In this document: positions 35,756 to 45,768 of the stretch, one piece after another
How positions within the stretch are numbered: position 1 is the stretch's first letter
Layout of the letters: every line of letters begins with the position of its first letter
Assembly: GCF_042661605.1 (NCBI RefSeq)
Contig: NZ_JBHSWJ010000002.1
Span: forward strand, 1,922,001 to 1,986,000
Source: Branchiibius cervicis
Lineage (GTDB): Bacteria > Actinomycetota > Actinomycetes > Actinomycetales > Dermatophilaceae
Reading direction: 5' to 3'
Length of the DNA stretch: 64,000 nucleotides
Position numbers and translations under genes: made by a program
The notes under the pieces: model-generated
Told to the model about the DNA's origin: nothing
Database searches by the model: none
What the model saw: only the letters and a program-made list of their open reading frames with translations

Positions 35756-36945
35756 GAGGCGCTGCTGGTCAGGACGGGCAGTTGGTCGGCCCGCTCGGGG
35801 GTGGCGACGGCGAGCTCGAACCCGTGCGGTTGCAGGGACCGCGTGATCAATACGGCACCCGCGGCGGCGGCCCGTTCGCGCAGTCCGCGCAGGCCGTTGC
35901 CGCTCGTGGCGACCGCAGCCGGCCCCCGGCCGTCATCGCTGATCTGCACCGACTGGGCGCCGACCCGGATCACGCACCTGGTTGCCGAACTGTGCCGGAT
36001 CACGTTCGTGACGCCCTCCCGGACGGCCCACGCGAACATTTCGCTCAGGTCCTCGGGCACCTCCTCGACGCTGCTCGGCAGATCGGAGTGGATGCCGGCC
36101 GACGACAGCGCCTCCCGCGCCCGGGTCAACTCGCCGGACAGCGATATCTCCCGGTAACCCTCCACAGCTCGCCGTACGTCACCCAGCGCCGCCCGCGAGA
36201 GTCGCTCCAGATCCGCCAGTTCGCTCCTGGCCCGGTCCAGGTCCACATCGATCAACCGGCTGGCCAGCTCGGCCTTCACCGTGATGACGGTCAAGGAGTG
36301 ACCGAGGATGTCGTGCAGATCCCGAGCCATCCGGTTGCGCTCCTCGCGGACCCTCAGGTCGGCGTTCTCGAGCCGGCTGCGTTGCAGCGCCTCCTGGCGC
36401 TGACTGGCCAGCCGGCCGAAACCGACCGCAATACAGCCGAATCCGAGCCCGACCAGAGTGCCCGTGTCGGTCGTCCACCCCGGGATATGGGTGGACGCGA
36501 AGATGTAGATCGCACCTGTGAGCAGAGCTACGCCGACCGCGATCGGGACCCGGAAGGTCCACATCGCCACGATCCCGACGAAGGCCACGGTGGCCGAGGC
36601 GGACTGTCCCAGCGTCCAACAGGCCACCACCGCCAGAAGGACCAGCCCGGCGTAGCGCAGCAGGTTGCCGCTAGTGGTCAGAATCGGCGGACCGTCGGGG
36701 CCGAAGGAGGCGCTGTTGGTCGCGAAGTGCACGACATGCAGGACGATGAAGCACAGGACCGCGGCGGCCCCCAGCCATGCCGACGCCTCGTCCCGGTGCT
36801 GCCATGCCTGGACGAATGCCGGCACCAGCCAGAACAGCCAGATGCACGACCAGAACAGTCCGACCCATCGACCGAAACGATCACCGCGCTCGGTCGCCCC
36901 CTCGCACGTATCGCGCGAGAGGGCGGCCGAACGATCACGAACCAT
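35752..36945 (-). CDS. DesK-type sensor histidine kinase
   Basis: A 397-residue kinase. Five or six N-terminal spans (from about residue 28 to 165) are followed by a dimerisation and phosphoacceptor helix RMARDLHDILGHSLTVITVKAELASRLI with the His in DLHD, and an ATPase domain with EGVTNVIRHS and ISDDGRGP. This HisKA_3 form pairs with NarL-type regulators. It is the fourth gene of the exporter module. Confidence 0.92.
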   Translation of the reverse strand: MVRDRSAALSRDTCEGATERGDRFGRWVGLFWSCIWLFWLVPAFVQAWQHRDEASAWLGAAAVLCFIVLHVVHFATNSASFGPDGPPILTTSGNLLRYAGLVLLAVVACWTLGQSASATVAFVGIVAMWTFRVPIAVGVALLTGAIYIFASTHIPGWTTDTGTLVGLGFGCIAVGFGRLASQRQEALQRSRLENADLRVREERNRMARDLHDILGHSLTVITVKAELASRLIDVDLDRARSELADLERLSRAALGDVRRAVEGYREISLSGELTRAREALSSAGIHSDLPSSVEEVPEDLSEMFAWAVREGVTNVIRHSSATRCVIRVGAQSVQISDDGRGPAAVATSGNGLRGLRERAAAAGAVLITRSLQPHGFELAVATPERADQLPVLTSSAS

Positions 36946-36957
36946 GGCTCAAGCGTC

Positions 36958-37754
36958 TCAGACGCGCTTGGTGTCTCGGCGGAAGAAGTAGGTGGCTCCC
37001 AGGAAGAACGCACCGATCCAGACCACGAGGCTGACCAGCCACCCGATTTCGAAGGACCCGCCCATCAGCGGCCAGCGGGCGATCTCACCGGCCCCCACAT
37101 CGGGGTGAAGCGGGCGACGGTCTGCATCGTGGGGCTCAAGACGTCATACGGGACGAAGAGCCCGCCGCCAAAGGCCAGGATGGCCAGCAACGGCCCGAGT
37201 ATCTGCATGCCGTTCTCTGTCGGCACGACGTACCCGACGAACAGACCCAGGGAAGCGAAGAGCCCGCCCATCAACCAGGTCAACAGGAACGAGGTGACCC
37301 AGGCATCGGTGGGGAGACTGGAGTGCCGCAGGGCGCCCGCAATAAAGAGGATCACCACAGGCGCGAGGCTTCCGACGAGTGCGGTCAGCAGCTTGGTGGC
37401 GATGTAGGCGCGGCCGGTCAACGGAGTCAGGCGCAGTTGTCGGCTCCAGCCCTGCGCCCGCTCGATGGAGACGCTGGCCCCGATCGCGCAGGCGGCCACC
37501 AGCGCGCCGTACAGGGCGAAGTTGATCATCGTGTAGGCGTTGTAGTCACCGCGCCCGATCCGGCCCGCGGATCCGCTGGAGAAGAGCAGGAAGAACGCCA
37601 GCGGCATGATCGTCGCAAAGATGAGGGTGCGCCGGTTGCGCAGCAGGCGGCGCACCTCGATCCGCAACAACCTCAGGTTGAGCCCGCCGTGGGCCGGGAC
37701 CTTGCGATCCAGGGTGATCGCGTCGTCGCCCGGGGTGATGGCTGCAGTGCTCAT
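36958..37754 (-). CDS. ABC-2 type transporter permease, one frameshift
   Basis: A 265-residue permease after repair. Six spans are seen, with LRNRRTLIFATIMPLAFFLLF at the start and GPLLAILAFGGGLFVPYDVLSPTMQTVARFTPMW late. The five-C run at 37092-37096 lacks one base; adding it gives GAGEIARWPLMGGSFEIGW, a final span and RRDTKRV, with a stop at 36958 just before the kinase start. Unrepaired, it ends after 229 residues without the last span. It exports with the ATPase below. Confidence 0.88.
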
Positions 37755-38695
37755 GCCGATTCTCCTTCGAAGTCGTCGCCGGTCAGCGCGATGAACGCTG
37801 CTTCCAGGCCTTGGCTGGTGATTTCCAGGTCGTACGCCGCGGTGTTGGTCAGCAGGTAGCGCGCCAGTGCGTCCGAGTCCTTGGTGCCGAACGTGACCAC
37901 GTCGCCGCGCACGTCGACGCTCTCGACCCCCGGCATCGCGCTCAGCACAGCGGAGTTCGCTTCGGGCAGCGTGGCTTTGACGACTCGTCCGGCGGTGAGC
38001 GCCTTGATCTCGCTACTGGTTCCGTCGGCCACGATCCGCCCGTGCCGCACGAGGACGACGCGATCGGCGTACTGGTCGGCCTCCTCCAGGTAGTGGGTGG
38101 CGAACAGCACGGTGCGGCCGCGCTGCGCGTCCGCGTGGATCGCCGACCAGAAGTCGCGGCGACCGGTCACGTCCATCCCGGTGGTCGGCTCGTCCAGGAT
38201 GATCAGAGCGGGGTCGCTCACCAGCGCCATCGCGAAGCGCACGCGCTGCTGCTGACCGCCCGAGCACTTGGCCACCAGCCGCGTGGCGATGTCGGCGATG
38301 CCCGCTCGCTCCAGGCACTCCTGGGTCGAGCGGGTCTGGGCGAACAAGCTGGCGGTCAGATCCACCGTCTCGCTGACGGTGAGGTCCTTCAGCAGTCCCC
38401 CGGTCTGCATCACCGCCGCCACCAGTCCTCGCTCGATGGCGGACCGCGGGGCCATCCCGAACACCTCGACCCGCCCCTGGTCCGGTCGGGACAGGCCGGT
38501 GAGCATGTCGATCGTGGTGGTCTTGCCGGCGCCGTTCGGCCCGAGGAAGGCAACGACCTCACCGGGGGCGACGTGCAGATCGATACCGCGTACGGCGTGG
38601 ACGTCACCGAAGCTCTTGGTAACACCGTCCAGGCTGATCGCGTCCGGTGTCGACGCGGCGCCGGCCCGGTGCAGTGGAGTGACAGTGGAGTTCAT
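37751..38695 (-). CDS. ABC-2 type transporter ATP-binding protein
   Basis: A 314-residue ATPase of the drug- or lantibiotic-export type. It has Walker A GPNGAGKTT, signature CSGGQQQR, Walker B LIILDEPTTGMD and H-loop FATHYLEEADQ, with a C-terminal accessory domain of about 80 residues. The ATG at 38695 is chosen by family length; the frame is open further upstream. The stop overlaps the permease start in ATGA. It is the first gene of the module. Confidence 0.92.
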   Translation of the reverse strand: MNSTVTPLHRAGAASTPDAISLDGVTKSFGDVHAVRGIDLHVAPGEVVAFLGPNGAGKTTTIDMLTGLSRPDQGRVEVFGMAPRSAIERGLVAAVMQTGGLLKDLTVSETVDLTASLFAQTRSTQECLERAGIADIATRLVAKCSGGQQQRVRFAMALVSDPALIILDEPTTGMDVTGRRDFWSAIHADAQRGRTVLFATHYLEEADQYADRVVLVRHGRIVADGTSSEIKALTAGRVVKATLPEANSAVLSAMPGVESVDVRGDVVTFGTKDSDALARYLLTNTAAYDLEITSQGLEAAFIALTGDDFEGESA

Positions 38696-38792
38696 ACCGG
38701 TAAGCCTGTCGCCGTATGCCGATCCGGACCTCGCGCGGACGTCATCACCTGGGCATGACAAACCGTATAGCCCCACCCATTACGCTGCTGCG

Positions 38793-39110
38793 GTGTCCTC
38801 ACCGTCGCATGAACAACAGCCCGAGGTCCGGGTCTCGCCGCTGCGCGCCCGCCTGGAGCACGTGGCCGCACCAGTGGTCGAACGCACGATGCAGACCCCG
38901 GCGATCCCGCTGGTGGTGGTGGGCGCGCTCCTGGTCATCGGCGTACTCACCCGGCACGTCGTCGGTGCGATCGCCTTCGGCCTCATCGCGCTGCTCCTGG
39001 TCTGCGTGCTCTACCTGGGCTGGCCACGGCTGACCGGTCTGGAAAAACTGATGCGGTTCTCGGTGCTGCTGCTGACCGTCGCCGTTGCCGTGGTGATGGC
39101 CGCCCAATAA
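38793..39110 (+). CDS. Small two-span membrane protein, DUF6703-like
   Basis: A 105-residue protein starting at a GTG. A 35-residue hydrophilic, Arg- and Pro-containing start is followed by IPLVVVGALLVIGVLTRHVVGAIAFGLIALLLVCVLYLGWPRL and then LMRFSVLLLTVAVAVVMAA. The layout resembles DUF6703 proteins found widely in actinobacteria; this is a loose match. It is divergent from the ABC module. Confidence 0.6.
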   Translation: MSSPSHEQQPEVRVSPLRARLEHVAAPVVERTMQTPAIPLVVVGALLVIGVLTRHVVGAIAFGLIALLLVCVLYLGWPRLTGLEKLMRFSVLLLTVAVAVVMAAQ

Positions 39111-39164
39111 TCCGCCCGATCGGGGTAGCGTGAAACGGCCGTCACTGGAGAAGAGGCCACCGTC

Positions 39165-41465
39165 ATGTCTTCGCGCCCGGTTCGCTCACTCGTCCTGCTC
39201 CTGAGCTTCGTGCTCTGGTCCTCCTTCGCGCAGATGCTGCCGGCGAGGGCGTCAGCCGCGATGCCCCGGGTCAGTACGGCTGCGGTTCAGCCCTGGTCGG
39301 GTTTCACCCTGTTGCCGACGGCCCAGCGAATCCTGGATACCCGCACCGGCAGCAGACCGGTCGCCGGCGCGACCACTGCGGTGGACATCCGCGGCCGGGC
39401 GATCCCCGGCAACCCGTCACTGAGCAGTGCCACCGCGGTGATCGTCAACCTGACGGCGGTGGACGCCGCGGGCTCGGGCTCGGTGTCGGCGTTCCCGGAC
39501 GGCCAGAGCTCGGTCACCACCTCCAACCTCAACGTCTATCCCGGTCGTACCGTCGCCAACCAGGCCGTCGTTCCCGTCGGGTCCGACGGGAAGATCGCGG
39601 TGCGCGCATCGACCGGCGCACATCTGATCGTGGACCTGATCGGCTACGCGGATGCGACCACGGCCTACCACGCGGTCACTCCGGTCCGCGCCCTCGACAC
39701 CCGCTCGGGCCGGCAACCATCGGCTGGTTCGGTTTCCACCGTCGCCCTGTCCGGGCGGCACGGCATCCCGGCGGCCGGGGTCGCCGCAGCAGTCGTCAAC
39801 GTCACCGCGGTGAACCCGGCTCGGGCCGGCTACCTGCAGGTCTACCCGGGCAGCCAGCGGCCGACGACGTCCACCGTCAACTACTCGGCGGGGCGCACCA
39901 CCGCAGGGATGACCATCGTGCCGATGGGCACCGACGGGCGGATCTCGCTCTACACCTCCGCCGCCAGCCACCAGCTGGTCGATGTCGTGGGCTGGATCCC
40001 GGCCCGCAGCACCTACCGACCGCTGTCATCGGCCCGGATCGTCGACACGCGCAGCGGCCTCGGCGGCCAGCACGGCGCGGTCGCCGCCGGCGGCACCCTG
40101 ACGATCTCGCTGGGCGGCGCCGGCGGCCTGCCCACCCAGTTCAATGCCGTCGAGGTCAACGTCACGGCGGTCGGCGCGCAACGCAACGGCTGGGTGGGGA
40201 TAACCCCGGACCGGGGCGCCGCCACGACCTCGACGCTCAATCTGATCGCCGGTTCGACAGTCTCGAACTCGACGACGCTGTCCTCAGCCGACCGCGTCTA
40301 CGTGCACACCACGGCCGCAACCGACTTCGTCGTGGACGTCGTCGGTTACTGGGCCACGCCCAGTGACCCCGACGTGGTCAGCGGAGGTGCCCACGCCTGC
40401 GCGCTCAGCCCCGCAGGAAGCGTTTCGTGCTGGGGCGCCGGCGAATCGGGCCAACTCGGCACCGGCAGCCTGGGCGATCAGACCCGTGCCGTCGACGTGC
40501 GTGCCGCCGGGGGCGCGAGTGCTCTCGCCGCAGGACGTGCGCACACCTGTGCCATCGCCAACGGCTCGGTCCTGTGTTGGGGAGCCAACAACCACGGGCA
40601 GTTGGGCAACGGCGGCCACACCAACTCCAGCCTGCCGGTCAAGGTCAGCGGCATCACGCAGGCCAGGGAGCTGGCAGCCGGGGGCGACGAGACCTGCGCC
40701 ATCCAATCCACGACGATGTATTGCTGGGGAGCCGGCACCCGAGGACAACTCGGCAACGCCGCCCGCACCGACTCGTCCACTCCGGTCGCGGTCCGCGGCC
40801 TACCGGCAGATCAGCTGCTCGCAGCCGTGCGGGTCGGCTCGAACTTCGCCTGCGCGATCATGGACCAGGCGCAATACTTCCCCGACCGCGCGTCCGTCAA
40901 CCTCTACTGCTGGGGCGCCGGCAACACGGGGCAGTTGGGCAACGGCACGTCACTCGACGCCAGCACACCGCAGTTCCTTGGAACCCGCGACGTGAGCCTG
41001 AATGCCGATTGGAGCACCCAACTGAGCAGCGGCGGGGCCAGCAGTTGTTTCGTCGAAGACAGCGATGCCGTGTTGTGCTGGGGGGCCGGGTCGCTCGGCC
41101 AACTCGGCGACGGTGCGACCTCGGCATCGACCACACCGGTAGCCGCCAGCATCGGCGACCAGGACCCGTATGCGGTGACCGTCGGCGCCCAGCACGCCTG
41201 TGCGATCTTCTTCGGCGGCGGTTCGGTGCGTTGCTGGGGCGAGGGAACTCGCGGCCAGATCGGCGACGGTGGTAGCACGACCAGGCTGCTACCGACCGAA
41301 GTCCCCGGGCAGCTCGCCCGCCGCATCGCCGCGGGTACGTCGTTCACGTGTGCGCTTCACGCCGATGGCACCGTCGACTGCTGGGGCGCCGGGGACCGCG
41401 GTCAGCTCGGTAACGGCGGCACCGCGGACTCGCCCTCACCGGTCGCGGTGCAGGGCTTGTCCTGA
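39165..41465 (+). CDS. Secreted protein with three N-terminal repeats and an RCC1-type beta-propeller
   Basis: A 766-residue protein with a signal peptide (LVLLLSFVLWSSFAQMLPARASA). Residues about 45-395 are three repeats of some 115 residues, each starting with a RILDTR or ALDTR line and ending like HLIVDLIGY. Residues 400-766 hold seven RCC1 repeats of the form CALSPAGSVSCWGAGESGQLGTG, each with a Cys pair that could form a disulfide outside the cell. No membrane anchor or sortase motif is seen at the C-terminus. The same N-terminal repeats occur in actinobacterial surface proteins. The role is probably binding, not catalysis. Confidence 0.85.
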   Translation: MSSRPVRSLVLLLSFVLWSSFAQMLPARASAAMPRVSTAAVQPWSGFTLLPTAQRILDTRTGSRPVAGATTAVDIRGRAIPGNPSLSSATAVIVNLTAVDAAGSGSVSAFPDGQSSVTTSNLNVYPGRTVANQAVVPVGSDGKIAVRASTGAHLIVDLIGYADATTAYHAVTPVRALDTRSGRQPSAGSVSTVALSGRHGIPAAGVAAAVVNVTAVNPARAGYLQVYPGSQRPTTSTVNYSAGRTTAGMTIVPMGTDGRISLYTSAASHQLVDVVGWIPARSTYRPLSSARIVDTRSGLGGQHGAVAAGGTLTISLGGAGGLPTQFNAVEVNVTAVGAQRNGWVGITPDRGAATTSTLNLIAGSTVSNSTTLSSADRVYVHTTAATDFVVDVVGYWATPSDPDVVSGGAHACALSPAGSVSCWGAGESGQLGTGSLGDQTRAVDVRAAGGASALAAGRAHTCAIANGSVLCWGANNHGQLGNGGHTNSSLPVKVSGITQARELAAGGDETCAIQSTTMYCWGAGTRGQLGNAARTDSSTPVAVRGLPADQLLAAVRVGSNFACAIMDQAQYFPDRASVNLYCWGAGNTGQLGNGTSLDASTPQFLGTRDVSLNADWSTQLSSGGASSCFVEDSDAVLCWGAGSLGQLGDGATSASTTPVAASIGDQDPYAVTVGAQHACAIFFGGGSVRCWGEGTRGQIGDGGSTTRLLPTEVPGQLARRIAAGTSFTCALHADGTVDCWGAGDRGQLGNGGTADSPSPVAVQGLS

Positions 41466-41467
41466 CC

Positions 41468-42325
41468 TCACCTCTTGCGCCGGCTGCTGATCGTCTGCCC
41501 CAGGATCACCAGGATCACGGCGATCAGGAACATCGAGAAGCCGATCACGTTGGCTTGCGCGGGGATTCCGCGCAGGTAGGACACGTAGACGAACTTCGGG
41601 AACGTCGTCTCGTCGCCGGAGACGAAGTTGGTGATGATGAAGTCGTCGAAGGACAGCGAGAAGCTCAGCAGCGCCGCTCCCACGATGCCGGGCAGCACCA
41701 GCGGGAAGGTGACCCGCCAGAAGGACGCTGCCGGACCGGCATAGAGATCGGCGGCCGCCTCCTCCAGTCGCGGATCGAGGCTCTGTAGCCTGGCTTTGAC
41801 GGTGACCACCACGAAGCTGATGCAGAACATGATGTGCGCGATCACGATCGTCCAGAAGCCGAGGTCCAGCCCGAACCGGCTGAAACCCTGCACGAAGATC
41901 GTCAACAGGCTTGCGCCCAGGACGATTTCAGGGGTGGCCATCGGGATGAAGACCAGGGTGCTCGCGGCGGAGCGCCCCCGCCACACATGCCGTACCAGCG
42001 CGAAGGCGAGCATGGTGCCCAGCACGGTTGCCACCACGGTCGCGATCGCGCCGACCTTCAGCGAGGTCACCAGCGCGTCACAGACGCCGGGCGCACCACA
42101 GGGATTCTGCCAGTGCTTCAGCGTCGGGCTGCCTTCGGAGACCCAGGTGATGTTCGACTTGCGGTAGTTGTTGAACGAGAAGACGAACGTGTAGGCAACG
42201 GGGACGAAGAGATAGACCAGCACCACGATGGCCGCGATGATCGCGAAGTGATCGGCGAGCCAGTTCTTGATCCGCCGCCCGCGCGAGACACCCGTGCGGG
42301 GAGCCGGGATGGTTGCAGCGCTCAT
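41468..42325 (-). CDS. potC: Polyamine (spermidine/putrescine) ABC transporter permease PotC
   Basis: A 285-residue permease with six spans. Typical features are FVFSFNNYRKSNITWVSEG near the first periplasmic loop and the coupling loop EEAAADLYAGPAASFWRVTFPLVLPGIV, followed by LSFDDFIITNFVSG, a PotC hallmark. It is the last gene of the potDABC operon, overlaps potB in ATGA, and converges on the RCC1 gene with only two bases between the stops. Confidence 0.94.
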   Translation of the reverse strand: MSAATIPAPRTGVSRGRRIKNWLADHFAIIAAIVVLVYLFVPVAYTFVFSFNNYRKSNITWVSEGSPTLKHWQNPCGAPGVCDALVTSLKVGAIATVVATVLGTMLAFALVRHVWRGRSAASTLVFIPMATPEIVLGASLLTIFVQGFSRFGLDLGFWTIVIAHIMFCISFVVVTVKARLQSLDPRLEEAAADLYAGPAASFWRVTFPLVLPGIVGAALLSFSLSFDDFIITNFVSGDETTFPKFVYVSYLRGIPAQANVIGFSMFLIAVILVILGQTISSRRKR

Positions 42326-43232
42326 ACCAGGTCCTCCGTCCCGAACCTGCGCACGTAGAAGAACACCAGCAGCAGGATCAGCGCCATCAACGTGAAGGAA
42401 AGCGCTGCGGCTGTGGGGAATCCGCCCGGCACCTTGAAGAACTGCGATTCGATGACGTTGCCGACCATCTTGGTGCTGCGGTCCGAACCCAGCAGGTCGG
42501 CGTTGACGTAGTCACCGGCGGCCGGGATGAAGGTCAGCAGCGTTCCGGCCAGCACACCGGGCATGCTCATCGGCAGCGTCACGGTGCGGAAGGTCGTGAA
42601 TCCGTTGGCGTACAGATCCCCGCCCGCCTCGATGACCCGTGGATCGGCCCGTTCGAGGGAGGCATAGATGGGCAGCACCATGAACGGCAGGAAGTTGTAG
42701 GTCAGTCCCGCCACGACGGCGATCCACGTCTCGGTGATCCGGCCGTCCGGCAGCAGCCAGGTCAGATGCGCATGGTTGAAGCCCCACATCACCGGACCGC
42801 CGTCAGCCAGGATCTGCCGCCACGCGATGGTGCGCAGGATGAACGAGGTGAAGAACGGCGCGATGACGCAGATCAGCATCACATTGCGCCAGCGACCGGC
42901 TTTGAACGCCATCGCGTAGGCCAGGGGTAGGCCAGCACGAACGCGAAAAACGTGGCCAGACCGGCGAAGAGCAACGACCGGACGAAGTGCGGCCAGTACT
43001 GCGTGAACGCGGACAAATAGTTGCCGAAATTGACGTCCCGGTAGTAGTAGCCCGGGTAGCCGGGATACCCGCTCTGCAGGGAGACCGTGAAGAGCTGGAT
43101 CAACGGCACCACGAAAAAGACGATCAGCCAGATCGTCGCCGGTAGCAGGAGCAAGTAGGCAACCCACGACCGCTTGCGCTTGGCCGGCTCGCCCGGGGGC
43201 GCCGTACTGCTGGCATGGGCCAGGGCGGTCAC
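42322..43232 (-). CDS. potB: Polyamine ABC transporter permease PotB, one frameshift
   Basis: The start is a GTG at 43232 overlapping the potA stop in GTGA. The first part is KRKRSWVAYLLLLPATIWLIVFFVVPLIQLFTVSLQSG. The four-G run at 42924-42927 lacks one base; repaired, the frame runs from FVLAYPLAYAMAFKAG through APFFTSFILRTIAW and the coupling loop EAGGDLYANGFTTFRTVTLPMSMPG. Repaired length is 303 residues, as expected. It forms the transmembrane pair with PotC. Confidence 0.9.
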
Positions 43233-44395
43233 GACTCGTCCTCGACGACCGGGCCCTTGGTGGCCGCGATGGCGTCATCGTCGACCGGCACCCCGAACGC
43301 GTGAGCGGACTGCCAGCGCAACCACACCTCGCTGCCCGGGCGCAACGTCTCCGGTTCGACGTCGAGGTTCTGCGCATACACGCTCCAGGTGGAACCGCTG
43401 GCGGTCGTGACCAGATACTGCGTGGCGACGCCGATGAAGGACACGTCCACGACCGTGGCACGTACGTCGTCGCCGGCGCCCTCTGGTTGCTTGCTGTGGA
43501 TCGTGACCTTCTCCGGACGTACGCCGAGTGCCACCTTTCCGTGCTGAACAGAACTGCGGGACTTCGGAATTCGCACCGTGGTCCCTGCGATGTCCGCTAC
43601 GAGGTAGTCACCGTCGGTACCGGTGATCTCACCGATGCCCATATTGGTCTGGCCCACGAAGTTCGCGACGAACGCAGTCTGCGGCAGGTCGTAGAGGGCG
43701 ACCGGGTCAGCCATCTGCTCGATGCGTCCGGCGTTCATCACCGCGACGGTATCGGCCATCGTCATGGCTTCTTCCTGGTCGTGGGTGACGTGGATGAAGG
43801 TCAACCCGACCTCGGACTGGATGCGCTTGAGCTCGACCTGCATCTGGCGGCGCAGCTTCAGGTCCAGCGCACCCAGCGGTTCGTCCAGCAGCAACACCTC
43901 GGGTTTGTTCACGATCGCCCGAGCGACCGCCACGCGCTGCTGTTGACCGCCGGACAGCTGGGCCGGTTTGCGGCTGGCCAGATGGGTCAGCTGCACCAGC
44001 TCCAGCGCCTGATCGGCCTGCGCCATGGCGTCCTTCTCACCACGTCGTTTCGGACCGAACGCGACGTTCTCGCGGATCGTCAGGTGCGGAAAGAGGGCAT
44101 AGCTCTGGAAGACGGTGTTGACCGGCCGCTGGTAGGGGCGCGAGCCGGTCAGGTCGGTATCGCCGATGAGAATGTTTCCGCTGGTGGGCTGTTCGAGACC
44201 GGCGACCATCCGCAGGGTCGTCGTCTTCCCGCAGCCTGACGGGCCGAGCAGCGCAAAGGACCCTCGCGGGACGCGCAGGGTGAGGTCATCGACAGCTGTG
44301 AAGTCCCCGAACGACTTGGTGATCGCTTCGAGCCGCAAGTCGCCTTGGGCAGCGCGCAGTCCGCTCTCGGCCTTGGCGGAGGTGAAGAGGCTCAT
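43229..44395 (-). CDS. potA: Polyamine ABC transporter ATP-binding protein PotA
   Basis: A 388-residue ATPase with Walker A GPSGCGKTT, Q-loop VFQSYALFPH, signature LSGGQQQR, Walker B VLLLDEPLGALD and H-loop HVTHDQEEAMTMAD. A C-terminal regulatory TOBE domain (ALGVRPEKVTIHS) follows. The ATG shares one base with the potD stop. Family and operon context agree on polyamine import. Confidence 0.94.
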   Translation of the reverse strand: MSLFTSAKAESGLRAAQGDLRLEAITKSFGDFTAVDDLTLRVPRGSFALLGPSGCGKTTTLRMVAGLEQPTSGNILIGDTDLTGSRPYQRPVNTVFQSYALFPHLTIRENVAFGPKRRGEKDAMAQADQALELVQLTHLASRKPAQLSGGQQQRVAVARAIVNKPEVLLLDEPLGALDLKLRRQMQVELKRIQSEVGLTFIHVTHDQEEAMTMADTVAVMNAGRIEQMADPVALYDLPQTAFVANFVGQTNMGIGEITGTDGDYLVADIAGTTVRIPKSRSSVQHGKVALGVRPEKVTIHSKQPEGAGDDVRATVVDVSFIGVATQYLVTTASGSTWSVYAQNLDVEPETLRPGSEVWLRWQSAHAFGVPVDDDAIAATKGPVVEDES

Positions 44396-45636
44396 CAGTT
44401 GCCCACCACCTTTGCCCACTCGGCGCTGTAGTCGGCGTCCTCCGTGGGCGACAGGGCCCGGAACACCTTGATGTTGTTCTTCTTGATCCAGTCCGCGGAG
44501 GGGAAGATCAGCGGTGACTCCGCCAGGTCCTTGTCCAGCTTCTCCATCTCCTTCTGGGCGCCGACCACCGGGCAGACGTAGTTGACGTACGCCGCCACCT
44601 GCGCAGCGACCGCCGGGTCGTAGTAGTAATTCATCAGCGTCATCGCGTTACGCCGATGCGTAGAGGTGATCGGGATCATCATGTTGTCGCTCCAGAGCGT
44701 GCCGCCGGACTCGGGGATGACGAAGTCCCAGTCGTCGTCCTCGGTTTCGCTGCGAAGAACGAACAGGTCACCGCTCCAGACGATTCCAGCGATCGCATTG
44801 CCGGACTTGAGGTCTTCGAGGTAGGAGTTGCCCTTGACCCGGCGGATGTTGCCGTCGCTGATCCGCTTGTTGATCTCATCGAGGGCGGTTTCAAACTGAG
44901 CCTTGGTGAACTGACCCGACGGGTCGACACCCTGACGCTGCATGACCAGGCCGAGGGTGTCGCGGAACTCTGACAGAACGACGATCTTGCCCTTCAAATC
45001 GTCGGCCCACAGGTCGTCAAGACTCTTCAGCTCCCGACCGACCTTCTTCTTGTGATAGCCGATACCGGCGAAGCCGGACTGCCAGGTCAGCGAGTGAGTG
45101 CGGCCGGGGTCGAAGCTGACGTCTTTGAGAGTGTCGAGCAGGTTGCTCGCGTTGGGCATCCGGATCAGTTCGAGCGGTTGCACCAGTTGCTCGCGGACGA
45201 TCCGGTTGGCCATCCAGTCGGTGAAGACGAAAACATCGCGGTCGATGTCCTGCGGCGGGTCGGCCCGCAGCTGCGGCGCGATCTTGTTGAAGTAGCTGTC
45301 GTTGTCCTCGATGTCCTCGGAGTAGGTGGCGTTGATGCCGTACTTCTTCTTGAAGGCCTCAAGGGTCGGATACGTCTTTGTCTTGTCGTCGTAGTCCAGG
45401 TAGGCGGTCCAGTTCGCCCAGCGCACGATCTTCTCGGTGGAGGAGACATCCGTCGGCAACGTGGGCGCCGCGGCGCCGCCCGTCGAGGTCGGCGGCGTGG
45501 GTGGGGCACAGGCCGCCAGTCCCGCTGCAAGCGCGGCGGCGCCACCGCCGAGCAGGGTGCGGCGGCTGAGGCTGCCGCGCGCTGCTTCCAGGACGGCGCG
45601 AACCTGGGGATCGACCGGCGGACGGGATCGCGACAT
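44395..45636 (-). CDS. potD: Polyamine ABC transporter substrate-binding lipoprotein PotD
   Basis: A 413-residue family 1 binding protein. It has a Tat motif (SRRTLLGGG) followed by a lipobox (LAAC), so it is probably exported folded and lipid-anchored. The mature part has WANWTAYLDYDD, EAFKKKYGINATYSEDIEDNDSYF and SGGTLWSDNMMIPITSTH, typical of PotD. It is the first gene of the operon. The 132-base gap upstream of it (45637-45768) must hold the promoter. Confidence 0.93.
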   Translation of the reverse strand: MSRSRPPVDPQVRAVLEAARGSLSRRTLLGGGAAALAAGLAACAPPTPPTSTGGAAAPTLPTDVSSTEKIVRWANWTAYLDYDDKTKTYPTLEAFKKKYGINATYSEDIEDNDSYFNKIAPQLRADPPQDIDRDVFVFTDWMANRIVREQLVQPLELIRMPNASNLLDTLKDVSFDPGRTHSLTWQSGFAGIGYHKKKVGRELKSLDDLWADDLKGKIVVLSEFRDTLGLVMQRQGVDPSGQFTKAQFETALDEINKRISDGNIRRVKGNSYLEDLKSGNAIAGIVWSGDLFVLRSETEDDDWDFVIPESGGTLWSDNMMIPITSTHRRNAMTLMNYYYDPAVAAQVAAYVNYVCPVVGAQKEMEKLDKDLAESPLIFPSADWIKKNNIKVFRALSPTEDADYSAEWAKVVGN

Positions 45637-45768
45637 GGATGACCCTTCAATCAGACTGGTGAGGTGCGCCTAGCCTGACCCACGAACTCAGACTTTTGTC
45701 AGGATCTGCGCCGACGCAACATATCCGTAACCAAGTCTGCCGCTGGATCCTCGGAAAACGCGGAAATA

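Noticed and set aside
35782..37407. 541-codon plus-strand open frame opposite kinase and permease
   Set aside because: It is a shadow of the third codon positions in the minus-strand DesK kinase; no motif is seen.
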